Shown piece by piece: positions 37,359 to 44,866 of a stretch of DNA of 64,000 nucleotides (the first letter of the stretch is position 1; each line of letters begins with the position of its first letter). Position numbers and translations under genes: made by a program. Below the pieces are notes generated by a model, which was not told where the DNA came from, did no database searches, and saw only the letters and a program-made list of their open reading frames with translations. This DNA comes from PoT sp049331405 (lineage in GTDB: Bacteria > Planctomycetota > Planctomycetia > Isosphaerales > Isosphaeraceae), in assembly GCF_049331405.1 (NCBI RefSeq), contig NZ_CP186274.1, positions 7,998,001 to 8,062,000 on the forward strand. The letters run 5' to 3'.

Positions 37359-38855
37359 ATGAATCTCGTCCGCCTCTTGATCGACGCAACGCGTGCGCGC
37401 CCCGACCATTCGGCCCTCGAGTTTGAGGGGACGGTCTTCAACCATGCCGAACTGGACGTGCTCACGAACCGTTGTGCCAACTTGCTGGCGAGCCTCGGCG
37501 TTAGTCGCGGCGATGTGATCGCCCTCTACCTGGAGAGTTGCCCTGAACTGGTCGTCGCATACCTCGGGGCACTCAAGGCCGGGGTCGTGCCGAACGTCGT
37601 CAACGCCTCACTCAAGCCCGAGGAAGTGCGACTCGTCGTCGCCGATTCCAGGGCGAAGATACTCATCACTGACGAGACGCGCTGGGAGTCGCTTAAGCCC
37701 CTGGCAGAGGCCCTCGGGACGGAGGAGACGCTCATCGCCGGGACGGACTTCCCTGCGAGTGGACTCCGCAGCTTCAATCGGGCTTACGAGTCGGCTGGCG
37801 CGCAGTTCGAGGCCGTAGAGACCGCGCCCGAAGAGCTGGCGAGCCTGCTCTACACCTCGGGGACGACCGGCTCTCCCAAGGGAGTGATGCTCACCCACCG
37901 CAATATCCTGGACAACGCCGTCCAGTTCTCCTCGGTTCATTACAACTCCGACGATCGCCTGCTCATCGCGGCACCTCTCTTCCACTGCTGGGGGCTCATC
38001 AACGGAATCCTCGGTGCGATGGCCGCGAAGGCCACCGCGATCATCATCCGCCGCTATCGGACCGAGGCCCTCCTCGACCTCATCGACGAGTCCCACCCGA
38101 CCGTCCTGATGGCGGTGCCGACGATGATTAATTACATGGCCAAATCTCCGAGCATCGGACAGCGGAACCTCGCCAGCCTTCGAACCGTCCTCTGCGCCGC
38201 GGCCCCGATGCCGCTCGAGTTGATCGAGGTGCTCCGTCGTGACTGGAAGGTCGGCTATGCCGAGTCTTACGGTCTGACGGAAACGAGCCCCGTCATAACC
38301 ACGACGCCTTGCTCGCAGCTGAAGCCGGGCTCTTGCGGGCGGGCGATGGGAGATACGGTGCTGAAGATCTCGACTCCCGATGGCGTGGACGTCGAGCCCG
38401 GGGGCGTGGGCGAACTCTGGGCTCGCGGGACCGCGATTTCTGCAGGGTACTTCCAGCGTCCCGAGGCGACGTCCAGCGTCTTCACCCCGGATGGCTGGTT
38501 CAAGACGGGGGATATCGTCCGCATCGACGATGAAGGATATGTCTTCATCGTCGACCGAGCGAAGGACATGATCAACGTCGGCGGGGAGAAGGTCTACCCG
38601 CGCGACGTCGAGGAGGTCTTGCACCGGCATCCGAGCGTGGCCGATGCCGTGGTCGTGGGGGTTCCCGACCCGGATCGGGGCGAGGTCGTCAAGGCGTTCG
38701 TCGTCCTGAAATCGGGCTCGTCGTGGACCTGCACCGAGGTCGTGGAATATCTCCAGCCCCTCGTCGCTTCGTTCAAGCTACCACGAGCCGTCGAGTTCCT
38801 CGAGAGCATCCCTCGCAGTCCTTCGGGGAAGGCGCTGCGAAGGTTGCTCCGCTGA
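37359..38855 (+). CDS. Acyl-CoA synthetase/AMP-dependent ligase
   Basis: A 498-residue adenylate-forming enzyme. The P-loop is LLYTSGTTGSPKGVMLTHRN; further signatures are GYAESYGLTETSP, the hinge Asp region DGWFKTGDIVRIDDEGYVFIVDRAKDMINVGGEKVYP, and the catalytic C-terminal Lys in RSPSGKALRR. It activates a carboxylic acid with ATP to the acyl-AMP and then the CoA thioester. Chain length cannot be read from sequence. GGGAGAAG about 5 nt upstream fixes the ATG at 37359 rather than 37293. It converges with the arabinofuranosidase gene, leaving only 9 bases between stops. Confidence 0.88.
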   Translation: MNLVRLLIDATRARPDHSALEFEGTVFNHAELDVLTNRCANLLASLGVSRGDVIALYLESCPELVVAYLGALKAGVVPNVVNASLKPEEVRLVVADSRAKILITDETRWESLKPLAEALGTEETLIAGTDFPASGLRSFNRAYESAGAQFEAVETAPEELASLLYTSGTTGSPKGVMLTHRNILDNAVQFSSVHYNSDDRLLIAAPLFHCWGLINGILGAMAAKATAIIIRRYRTEALLDLIDESHPTVLMAVPTMINYMAKSPSIGQRNLASLRTVLCAAAPMPLELIEVLRRDWKVGYAESYGLTETSPVITTTPCSQLKPGSCGRAMGDTVLKISTPDGVDVEPGGVGELWARGTAISAGYFQRPEATSSVFTPDGWFKTGDIVRIDDEGYVFIVDRAKDMINVGGEKVYPRDVEEVLHRHPSVADAVVVGVPDPDRGEVVKAFVVLKSGSSWTCTEVVEYLQPLVASFKLPRAVEFLESIPRSPSGKALRRLLR

Positions 38856-38864
38856 GTTTGATCG

Positions 38865-40472
38865 TCAGGCGAGCATAAGGTCGAGCCGGGTCACCGACGC
38901 CGGCTCGAGGATAATCCGCACCTCGCCGCCTTTGATCGATGCCTCGCCACGATGCGGGGTCACATTGGAGGGGTTATCGAAGGTGTTGTGTGCATTCAGG
39001 GTCTTGTGAGAAAGCACCGTTGCCGAGACCTCAGAGGCATTTCCTCCGTGCAGCTTCAAAGCAATTTCGGCGGGCTCGTCGACGTGCGAGTGGACCAGGG
39101 TCACGGTCGCCTTTTTACCAGTGACCGAGGCCGATCCCGCGACGCGGAAGATTTTCTGGCCCATCCCTCCTGCGTGGAACTCTACCGCGGACGACTGGAC
39201 GTCGAGCCGAACGGCCTTGGCTCCGTGGTGGGGCCGATACATCTCGAAGACGTGGAAGCTGGGCGTTGCCACGAACTTCTCGCCGTCGGCGAGGAAGAGT
39301 GTGTGGAGGTTGTTGACCAACTGGGCCACGTTGGCCATGTCCACCTTCTCCGCGTGACGATTGAAGGTATCGAGCGTCAGCGCGGCGACGAGGGCATCGC
39401 GCAGGCAGCCCATCTGCTCGAAGAGATGGCGCTTGTTGATCTCGGTGCCTTCGGGATGCCAGGCGCCCCATTCGTCGATGACCAGCTTGACTTGATGGTT
39501 CTTGTCGTGTTCGCCCATCAACTTCCAGTTGTCCTGGATCAGCGTCTCCATGCGGTTGGCCTTGTGGAGCATCTCATACCACTGGTCATGCGTAAATTTC
39601 AGCGCATGTCCGGTCGTGCCGCAATAGTAGTGCAAGGCCCAGCCGTGGAGCGGGGCGCGGGCGTAGTCGGCCCACTTCTTGAAGAACCGTCTTGTCCAGT
39701 CCAGGTCGGGGCCGTTGGGACCGGCGGCGATGAGGTAGAGCGGGACGCCAAACTCGGGGAGCCACTCCGTGTACTTCCGATACTCGACGCAGTAATCTTC
39801 GGGGGTGAATTTGCCACCACATCCCCAACTTTCGTTACCGACGCCCCAGTAGCGGATCCCGAGCGGCGCGTTGTCGCCGTTGGCTGCGCGCTCATCGGCC
39901 AGGGTGGTGCGGCCGGCCGGGGCATTGCAATACTCCATCCACTGTTGAAACTCTTCCGCCGAGCCGGTGCCGACGTTGGCGGCGAAGTAAGGCTCGACGT
40001 CGCAGAGTCGGCAGAATCGCATGAACTCGTGCGTGCCGAACTGGTTCGACTCGGTCTCCTCGCGCCAGCGGCCGAACCGGCGAGGTCGCTTGTCGCGAGG
40101 TCCGATGCCGTCGCGCCAGTGGTACTTGTCCGCGAAGCATCCGCCGGGCCATCGGACAACGACCTTGCCAAGACGCTTGACGTGATCGATGACGTCTTTG
40201 CGAATACCATCGACGTTCGGGATCTTGGAGTCGGGCCCAACCCAGATTCCATCGTAGATGACTCCGCCGATGTGCTCGGCGAAATGGCCGTAGAGAGCCG
40301 GCTTGATGGTGCCGATCGGCTCGTCGAGCAGGAGGTCGAGCCCGACCTTCGCCTCGGCCGCGGAGGCCGTAGGATAGATGACCGGGTCGATGGCGGCGAC
40401 GGCCGCCCCCACCGAGGCGGCCTGCACCAGACGCTTCACGAATTGCCGACGATCGAGCTCATCCAGGGACAT
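38865..40472 (-). CDS. Tat-exported alpha-L-arabinofuranosidase, GH51
   Basis: A 535-residue glycoside hydrolase. A twin-arginine-type signal (LDRRQFVKRLVQAASVGAAVAA) precedes the catalytic domain: IKPALYGHFAEHIGGVIYDGIWVG, then RWPGGCFADKYHWRDGIGP. The acid/base Glu214 lies in RYWGVGNESWGCGG and the nucleophile Glu334 in LVIDEWGAWHP. The C-terminal beta domain ends the protein. GH51 enzymes release arabinofuranose from arabinoxylan, arabinan or arabinogalactan. GAGGG 8 nt upstream fixes the ATG at 40472; 69 residues of upstream open frame are not coding. With the esterase and ThuA genes it suggests plant or algal polysaccharide use. Confidence 0.92.
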   Translation of the reverse strand: MSLDELDRRQFVKRLVQAASVGAAVAAIDPVIYPTASAAEAKVGLDLLLDEPIGTIKPALYGHFAEHIGGVIYDGIWVGPDSKIPNVDGIRKDVIDHVKRLGKVVVRWPGGCFADKYHWRDGIGPRDKRPRRFGRWREETESNQFGTHEFMRFCRLCDVEPYFAANVGTGSAEEFQQWMEYCNAPAGRTTLADERAANGDNAPLGIRYWGVGNESWGCGGKFTPEDYCVEYRKYTEWLPEFGVPLYLIAAGPNGPDLDWTRRFFKKWADYARAPLHGWALHYYCGTTGHALKFTHDQWYEMLHKANRMETLIQDNWKLMGEHDKNHQVKLVIDEWGAWHPEGTEINKRHLFEQMGCLRDALVAALTLDTFNRHAEKVDMANVAQLVNNLHTLFLADGEKFVATPSFHVFEMYRPHHGAKAVRLDVQSSAVEFHAGGMGQKIFRVAGSASVTGKKATVTLVHSHVDEPAEIALKLHGGNASEVSATVLSHKTLNAHNTFDNPSNVTPHRGEASIKGGEVRIILEPASVTRLDLMLA

Positions 40473-40671
40473 CGCGCGCACCCTCGCCAGGCTTGGGAAT
40501 TGGGCTCGCCCCATCGCAGACCCGCGAGGGGGGCTGGGCGCGCAAGATAGCCCGTTCAAAGATGCTCCGCAACTCGGCACCACTCCGCTCAGGGGGGTTT
40601 CGACCAGCCTGGGTTGATTCGCTACAATACCTTGGTTGGTCGGACTGGCGATGATTGTTTTCGAGGAAGTT

Positions 40672-42189
40672 ATGGCCAAGGATCTGAAAGCCTCCTACGA
40701 AGAGTTGATTCGGCGTTCGCGAGAGGCCAGCCTGCTCGCCTCCTGTGCCTCCTTGCTCGGCTGGGACGAGCAGACGTATATGCCGAAGGGGGGTTCGGAG
40801 CACCGCGGCAATCAGATGGCGTTGCTGGCCGGGCTGCACCACGAGAAGCTGACGGATCCGAAAATCGGGGAACTCATTGCCGAACTTCGCGAATCGTCGC
40901 TGGTCGAGGATCACGAAGCCCCCGCCGCCGTGAACATCCGCGAGATCGGTCGAATGTACCGACGCGCCACGCAACTCCCGCGCGAACTGGTCGAGGAGAT
41001 GGCTCGAACGACATCGGTCGCCCAGTCGGAGTGGGTCGCGGCCAGGAGCAAGTCGAGTTTCGCCCAATTCCAGCCATGGCTGGAGAAGATCGTCGACCTC
41101 AAGAGGCGCGAGGCCGCGTGCGTCGGCTTCACGGACTCGGCCTACGACGCCCTACTTGACGAGTACGAGCCGGGGGCAAAGTCCAGCGAGTTGGCGGTCC
41201 TCTTCGAATCCTTGCGGCAAGAGCTCGTCCCGCTTGTCGCCGCGATCGCCGCGTCGACGCAGCGACCCGACATGTCGATCTTGAATCGACCCTATCCCGT
41301 CGACCGTCAGCAGGTCTTCGGCGAGGCCGTTGCGGGCGTACTCGGCTTCGATTTCCACCGCGGCCGGCTCGACGTCGCGGCGCACCCGTTCTGCAGCGGT
41401 ATCGGGCCCGGAGATTGCCGGATCACGACCCGGTTCAACCCCAACAACCTCTCCGAGGCCCTCTTCGGCATCATGCACGAGGTCGGCCACGGCCTCTACG
41501 ACCAAGGGCTCCTGCCCGAACATCACGGGACACCCATGGGCGAGGCCATCTCGCTCGGCGTGCATGAATCGCAGTCGAGGCTCTGGGAGAATGCCGTGGG
41601 CCGCAGCCCGGCCTTCTGGCGGCACTTCTACCCCATCGCGAAACAGGTCTTCCACGACGCGCTCCATGAGACCTCACCCGAGGCCTTCCTCTTCGCCGTG
41701 AATCAGGTCGAGGCGTCGCTAATCCGGGTCCAGGCGGACGAGGTGACGTACAACCTCCACATCCTCATCCGGTTCGAGCTCGAGCAGGCTCTCATCTCGG
41801 GTGATCTGGCCGTCGCCGATGTCCCGGGAGCCTGGAACGACAAGTATCGACAATATTTGGGAGTACGGCCTGACAACGATGCCGAAGGATGCCTCCAGGA
41901 CATCCATTGGAGCGCGGGCCTCTTCGGCTACTTCCCGACTTATAGCCTGGGCAATGTCTTCGCCGCTCAGCTCTTTGATAAGGCCAACTCCGACCTCGGC
42001 GATCAGACGAAGGCGTTCGAGCGAGGCGAGTTTCATCTCTTGCTGGAGTGGCTCCGCCAGAACGTGCACCAGCACGGGCAGCGATACACCTCATCGCAGC
42101 TCATCAAGAAGGTGACCGGCTCGGAGATCGACCATCGCCCCCTGATCCGCTCGCTGAAGGAAAAATACGGGCCCCTCTATCACCTTTGA
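40672..42189 (+). CDS. Carboxypeptidase Taq, M32 zinc metallopeptidase
   Basis: A 505-residue M32 metallocarboxypeptidase. The zinc motif is H269-EVG-H273 in FGIMHEVGHGLYDQGL, preceded by the family signature CRITTRFNPNNLSEALF and followed by EAISLGVHESQSRLWENAVGRSPAFW with the third ligand Glu and IRFELEQALISGDL. It removes C-terminal residues from peptides in the cytosol. GAGGAAG a few bases upstream supports the ATG at 40672 over 40636/40651. A large inverted repeat lies just after the stop. Confidence 0.93.
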   Translation: MAKDLKASYEELIRRSREASLLASCASLLGWDEQTYMPKGGSEHRGNQMALLAGLHHEKLTDPKIGELIAELRESSLVEDHEAPAAVNIREIGRMYRRATQLPRELVEEMARTTSVAQSEWVAARSKSSFAQFQPWLEKIVDLKRREAACVGFTDSAYDALLDEYEPGAKSSELAVLFESLRQELVPLVAAIAASTQRPDMSILNRPYPVDRQQVFGEAVAGVLGFDFHRGRLDVAAHPFCSGIGPGDCRITTRFNPNNLSEALFGIMHEVGHGLYDQGLLPEHHGTPMGEAISLGVHESQSRLWENAVGRSPAFWRHFYPIAKQVFHDALHETSPEAFLFAVNQVEASLIRVQADEVTYNLHILIRFELEQALISGDLAVADVPGAWNDKYRQYLGVRPDNDAEGCLQDIHWSAGLFGYFPTYSLGNVFAAQLFDKANSDLGDQTKAFERGEFHLLLEWLRQNVHQHGQRYTSSQLIKKVTGSEIDHRPLIRSLKEKYGPLYHL

Positions 42190-42210
42190 TTCCGCGGAGC
42201 GAACACAAGG

Positions 42211-42248
42211 GTCGTCGCGAGAGACTGATCTCGGGCACTCGCGACGAC
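42211..42248 (+). terminator. 11-bp inverted repeat between M32 peptidase and the bpX operon
   Basis: GTCGTCGCGAG (42211-42221) pairs perfectly with CTCGCGACGAC (42238-42248) around a 16-base loop. No T-run follows, so it is either a weak terminator for the peptidase or a structured leader or operator upstream of the five-gene operon. Confidence 0.5.
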
Positions 42249-42352
42249 GCCATGGTCTTGGATATGTTAAAAGCCAGACCCATCGGAGCAGCACTCATCT
42301 GGACGAAGGTTCGGGCTCCAGGAACATTGAAACGGCCTGCTCTCGACGATGC

Positions 42353-42988
42353 ATGAACGTGAGAACGCTTTCTTTGATGAACGACCTCACCGAAATCCTG
42401 CGTGAGCTCTTCTATAATGGAACGCTGATCGTTCCCATCGATCACGTCGGCGGACTATCCACCGCTGGCGCCGAGGAGTTCCTGGCGGAGGCATTCGCCG
42501 AGCATAGCCTGAACGTCGCCGGCCCGCCCATTGCCTTCGAGCCCAGGGTCGCGATGGAGGCTAGCCGACTGTTCATGCAGGCTGCCATCGCGCTGGTCGA
42601 TCATTCGGAAACGCCCGAAGTGCTAAGCAGCCGGCTCAGGATGTCGCGGGTTCCTCATACGGCCGCAGACCACCTGTCGGCAGACATCGTCTTCCGCTAC
42701 CTCCCGCATCTCCTCCGGCGAGCCCGAGCGAGCCGGCCCGATGATCCGCTTGTCGTTATGCTCACGCAGGTTCTGAGACAATGGCCCCTTTCGGGAGTGC
42801 TCGCCGACATCGACGAAGCCCCGAGCACAAAGCCCGAATTCTCGGATCACCATGGATTGCTCATGATTTATTCCGAGCGATGGATACTCCGCCAGGACGA
42901 GGCCTGGAAGGGTGGAGGGGCGACCGGCGAATATATCGAGTGGGCACTCGAAGACGTGAAGCGAGCGGTTTCTACCGGAAGAAACTAA
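42353..42988 (+). CDS. Small helical companion protein, first gene of the MoxR-vWA-beta-propeller operon
   Basis: A 211-residue soluble protein with no signal or membrane segment, predicted mostly helical. Readable features are LTEILRELFYNGTLIVPIDHVGG near the start, VFRYLPHLLRRARASRPDDPLVVMLTQVLRQWPLSGVLADI in the middle and HHGLLMIYSERWILRQDEAWK near the end. I do not recognise a standard domain, but such a small protein opens MoxR-vWA-beta-propeller ternary systems, so it is probably one of their bpX-class components. The start is uncertain: ATG at 42353 or 42377, neither with a strong binding site. Its TAA stop overlaps the TAAGGAG binding site of the MoxR gene, implying coupled translation. 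Confidence 0.75.
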   Translation: MNVRTLSLMNDLTEILRELFYNGTLIVPIDHVGGLSTAGAEEFLAEAFAEHSLNVAGPPIAFEPRVAMEASRLFMQAAIALVDHSETPEVLSSRLRMSRVPHTAADHLSADIVFRYLPHLLRRARASRPDDPLVVMLTQVLRQWPLSGVLADIDEAPSTKPEFSDHHGLLMIYSERWILRQDEAWKGGGATGEYIEWALEDVKRAVSTGRN

Positions 42989-43000
42989 GGAGCGAGTCCG

Positions 43001-44128
43001 TTGCCTGAGCCGGTCATCGAAAAGTTACACCAGGAAGTCGTTGATGTCTTGAAGCAGCGTTTCATCGGCCGCGATGAGGTCGTGGACCTGATCGTGCTAG
43101 CGGCGGTCGCCGGGGAACACCTCTTCCTCCACGGCCCGCCCGGTACGGCGAAGTCGGCGATCATCCGGCTCTTCGCCGGCGCGGTGCATGGCCATTACTT
43201 TGAATATTTGCTGACGCGTTTCTCCGAGCCCAACGAAATCTTCGGCCCGATCGACCTCGTCAAGCTGCGTGAGGGGACCGTCGCCACCGTCACGACGGGG
43301 ATGCTTCCCGAGGCCGAATTCGTCTTCCTCGACGAGCTCTTCAATGCTAACAGCGCCATCTTGAATAATCTCCTCTCCGTGCTCAACGAACGGGTCTATC
43401 GCCGGGGTGCCGAGCGTCATTCGCTCCCCCTGCTCTCCCTGTTCGCGGCATCGAACCACGTCCCCGAGGACGACACCCTCCGCGCCCTCTTCGACCGCTT
43501 CCTGCTTCGCTGCCACGTCGGTCAGGTCCCGAGAGACGCCATGCCGCGCCTACTCGTGGCCGGCTGGGAGCTCGAGACGGCCAAACCGCCGCAGACGACG
43601 GTCTCGGCGGCCGACCTCCGAGGGCTCTCCCAACTCGTCCAGAAGGTTGAACTTACGGATATCCTGACGCCTTATTCGGACCTGATCTTCAAGGTCCGCG
43701 ACCTCGGCGTCGCTCTCTCCGACCGACGTTCGGTGAAAATCCTGAAGCTCGTGGCCGCCTCGGCCGTGCTATGCGGCCGGAGCGTCGCGGCGGTCTCAGA
43801 CTTCTGGGTCCTCCGCTACGTCTGGGACCGCGAGGAGCAGATTGGGCCGCTGGGATCGCTGGTCTCCGGGGTCGTCGACTCGGCGAGTTCGGATCTGCCC
43901 AGGCACCCCATGTCGAGCAAGACACGCGGGCTCTCGGCCGAGGAGATCGCCAAGGAGTTGGATGCGATCGAGGCGGAGACGAGGAAAGGCGAACTCCGAC
44001 TCGCCAGCGTCGCCCGGATGCGTGAGCGGCTTGGCGAGCTCTCCGATCACGCGGGATGGATTTCCGATGAGTCGATCCGTCGCCACCTGACCGATCGCGT
44101 GGCTCAATTGTTTCGAAGGATCGGTTGA
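43001..44128 (+). CDS. MoxR-family AAA+ ATPase of a MoxR-vWA-beta-propeller ternary system
   Basis: A 375-residue AAA+ ATPase. Walker A GPPGTAKS is at 45-52, Walker B FVFLDE ends with Asp111-Glu112, sensor 1 Asn152 lies in FAASNHVP, and the Arg finger is probably Arg166 in LFDRFLLR. The NSAILNNLLSVLNERVYRRG stretch is typical of MoxR/RavA ATPases, which work as hexameric remodellers with a vWA-domain partner. The C-terminal ~120 residues are helical. The start is TTG at 43001, with TAAGGAG (42986-42992) 8 nt upstream; no ATG fits better. It lies 12 bases after gene 1 and 3 before gene 3. Cellular target unknown. Confidence 0.93.
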   Translation: MPEPVIEKLHQEVVDVLKQRFIGRDEVVDLIVLAAVAGEHLFLHGPPGTAKSAIIRLFAGAVHGHYFEYLLTRFSEPNEIFGPIDLVKLREGTVATVTTGMLPEAEFVFLDELFNANSAILNNLLSVLNERVYRRGAERHSLPLLSLFAASNHVPEDDTLRALFDRFLLRCHVGQVPRDAMPRLLVAGWELETAKPPQTTVSAADLRGLSQLVQKVELTDILTPYSDLIFKVRDLGVALSDRRSVKILKLVAASAVLCGRSVAAVSDFWVLRYVWDREEQIGPLGSLVSGVVDSASSDLPRHPMSSKTRGLSAEEIAKELDAIEAETRKGELRLASVARMRERLGELSDHAGWISDESIRRHLTDRVAQLFRRIG

Positions 44129-44131
44129 ACC

Positions 44132-44866
44132 ATGCCGAGTCCGCTCGATGATGTCTCTTGCGCCTGCTTGCCCTCGAAGGATCTCGTGGCGATGGCCGAC
44201 CTGCGTCATCTGTCCGGCATCCTCGTCGCCCAGATCGGCGACCTTGCCTGGGTTCGGTGGAACCCGAAGGAGCATCCCGTCCTGAACCGGGTGTTACCGA
44301 TCTCGGGGGTCGAGCTATTTATCCAACGAGGGGGACAATGGTATCGCCCCGGGCATCGCGTCCCGGCCTTCGACGTCTCGATCGATCCATCGGCCGAGCA
44401 ACGACCACTGGCGAGTGTGCTCTTCCCCGCACCGATCACCGGAAGCCCCCCGCCCGGAAGACTCCCTTCGCCCGCGCCGCTCTCACTCGTGGCCGACGAC
44501 GAGATGAAGACGACCACGGCGATCGTCTGCGATATCGAGACTCTCTCAGGCTGGGCCGAGAGCGTGTTTTCTCATCGGATCGAGAACCTGGTCGGGGCTC
44601 GATGTAGCCAACGGGTGATCGTCCGCGGGGCCGAACTTCCTGCCATCGAGGAGGCTCTGAGATTCTGGGGCAATCGCGTCCTGGTCCCGCTCGGTTGGTC
44701 CGTTGAACCAGACCTGACCGAGTTGGTGCTCTGTCATGCGTTGAATCTCGCCCTCGGTGAGATTGCGATCTTCCAGGACGAGGGCATAGAGATCGTCCCG
44801 GGTTCGGCCTTTCGTAACCTGAGCCGAGCGAGCATCAGGCTCGCGCTTCGCGAGTCGTCGCCATGA
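44132..44866 (+). CDS. bpX-class companion protein of the ternary system
   Basis: A 244-residue soluble protein of the third operon position. It starts DVSCACLPSKDLVAMADLRHLSGILVAQIGDLAWVRWNP and contains ISGVELFIQRGGQWYRPGHRVPAF, then a Pro-rich linker at about 110-120 (GSPPPGRLPSPAPL). The second half has FWGNRVLVPLGWSVEPDLTELVL and ends NLSRASIRLAL. I do not know a general domain name; the context makes it one of the small bpX proteins of MoxR-vWA-beta-propeller systems. Three bases separate it from the MoxR gene, and its stop overlaps the vWA-propeller start by 4 bases (ATGA). Function not known. Confidence 0.75.
   Translation: MPSPLDDVSCACLPSKDLVAMADLRHLSGILVAQIGDLAWVRWNPKEHPVLNRVLPISGVELFIQRGGQWYRPGHRVPAFDVSIDPSAEQRPLASVLFPAPITGSPPPGRLPSPAPLSLVADDEMKTTTAIVCDIETLSGWAESVFSHRIENLVGARCSQRVIVRGAELPAIEEALRFWGNRVLVPLGWSVEPDLTELVLCHALNLALGEIAIFQDEGIEIVPGSAFRNLSRASIRLALRESSP

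Noticed and set aside
38952..40550. 532-codon plus-strand open frame
   Set aside because: Antisense to the GH51 gene, whose catalytic Glu residues and signal are clear.
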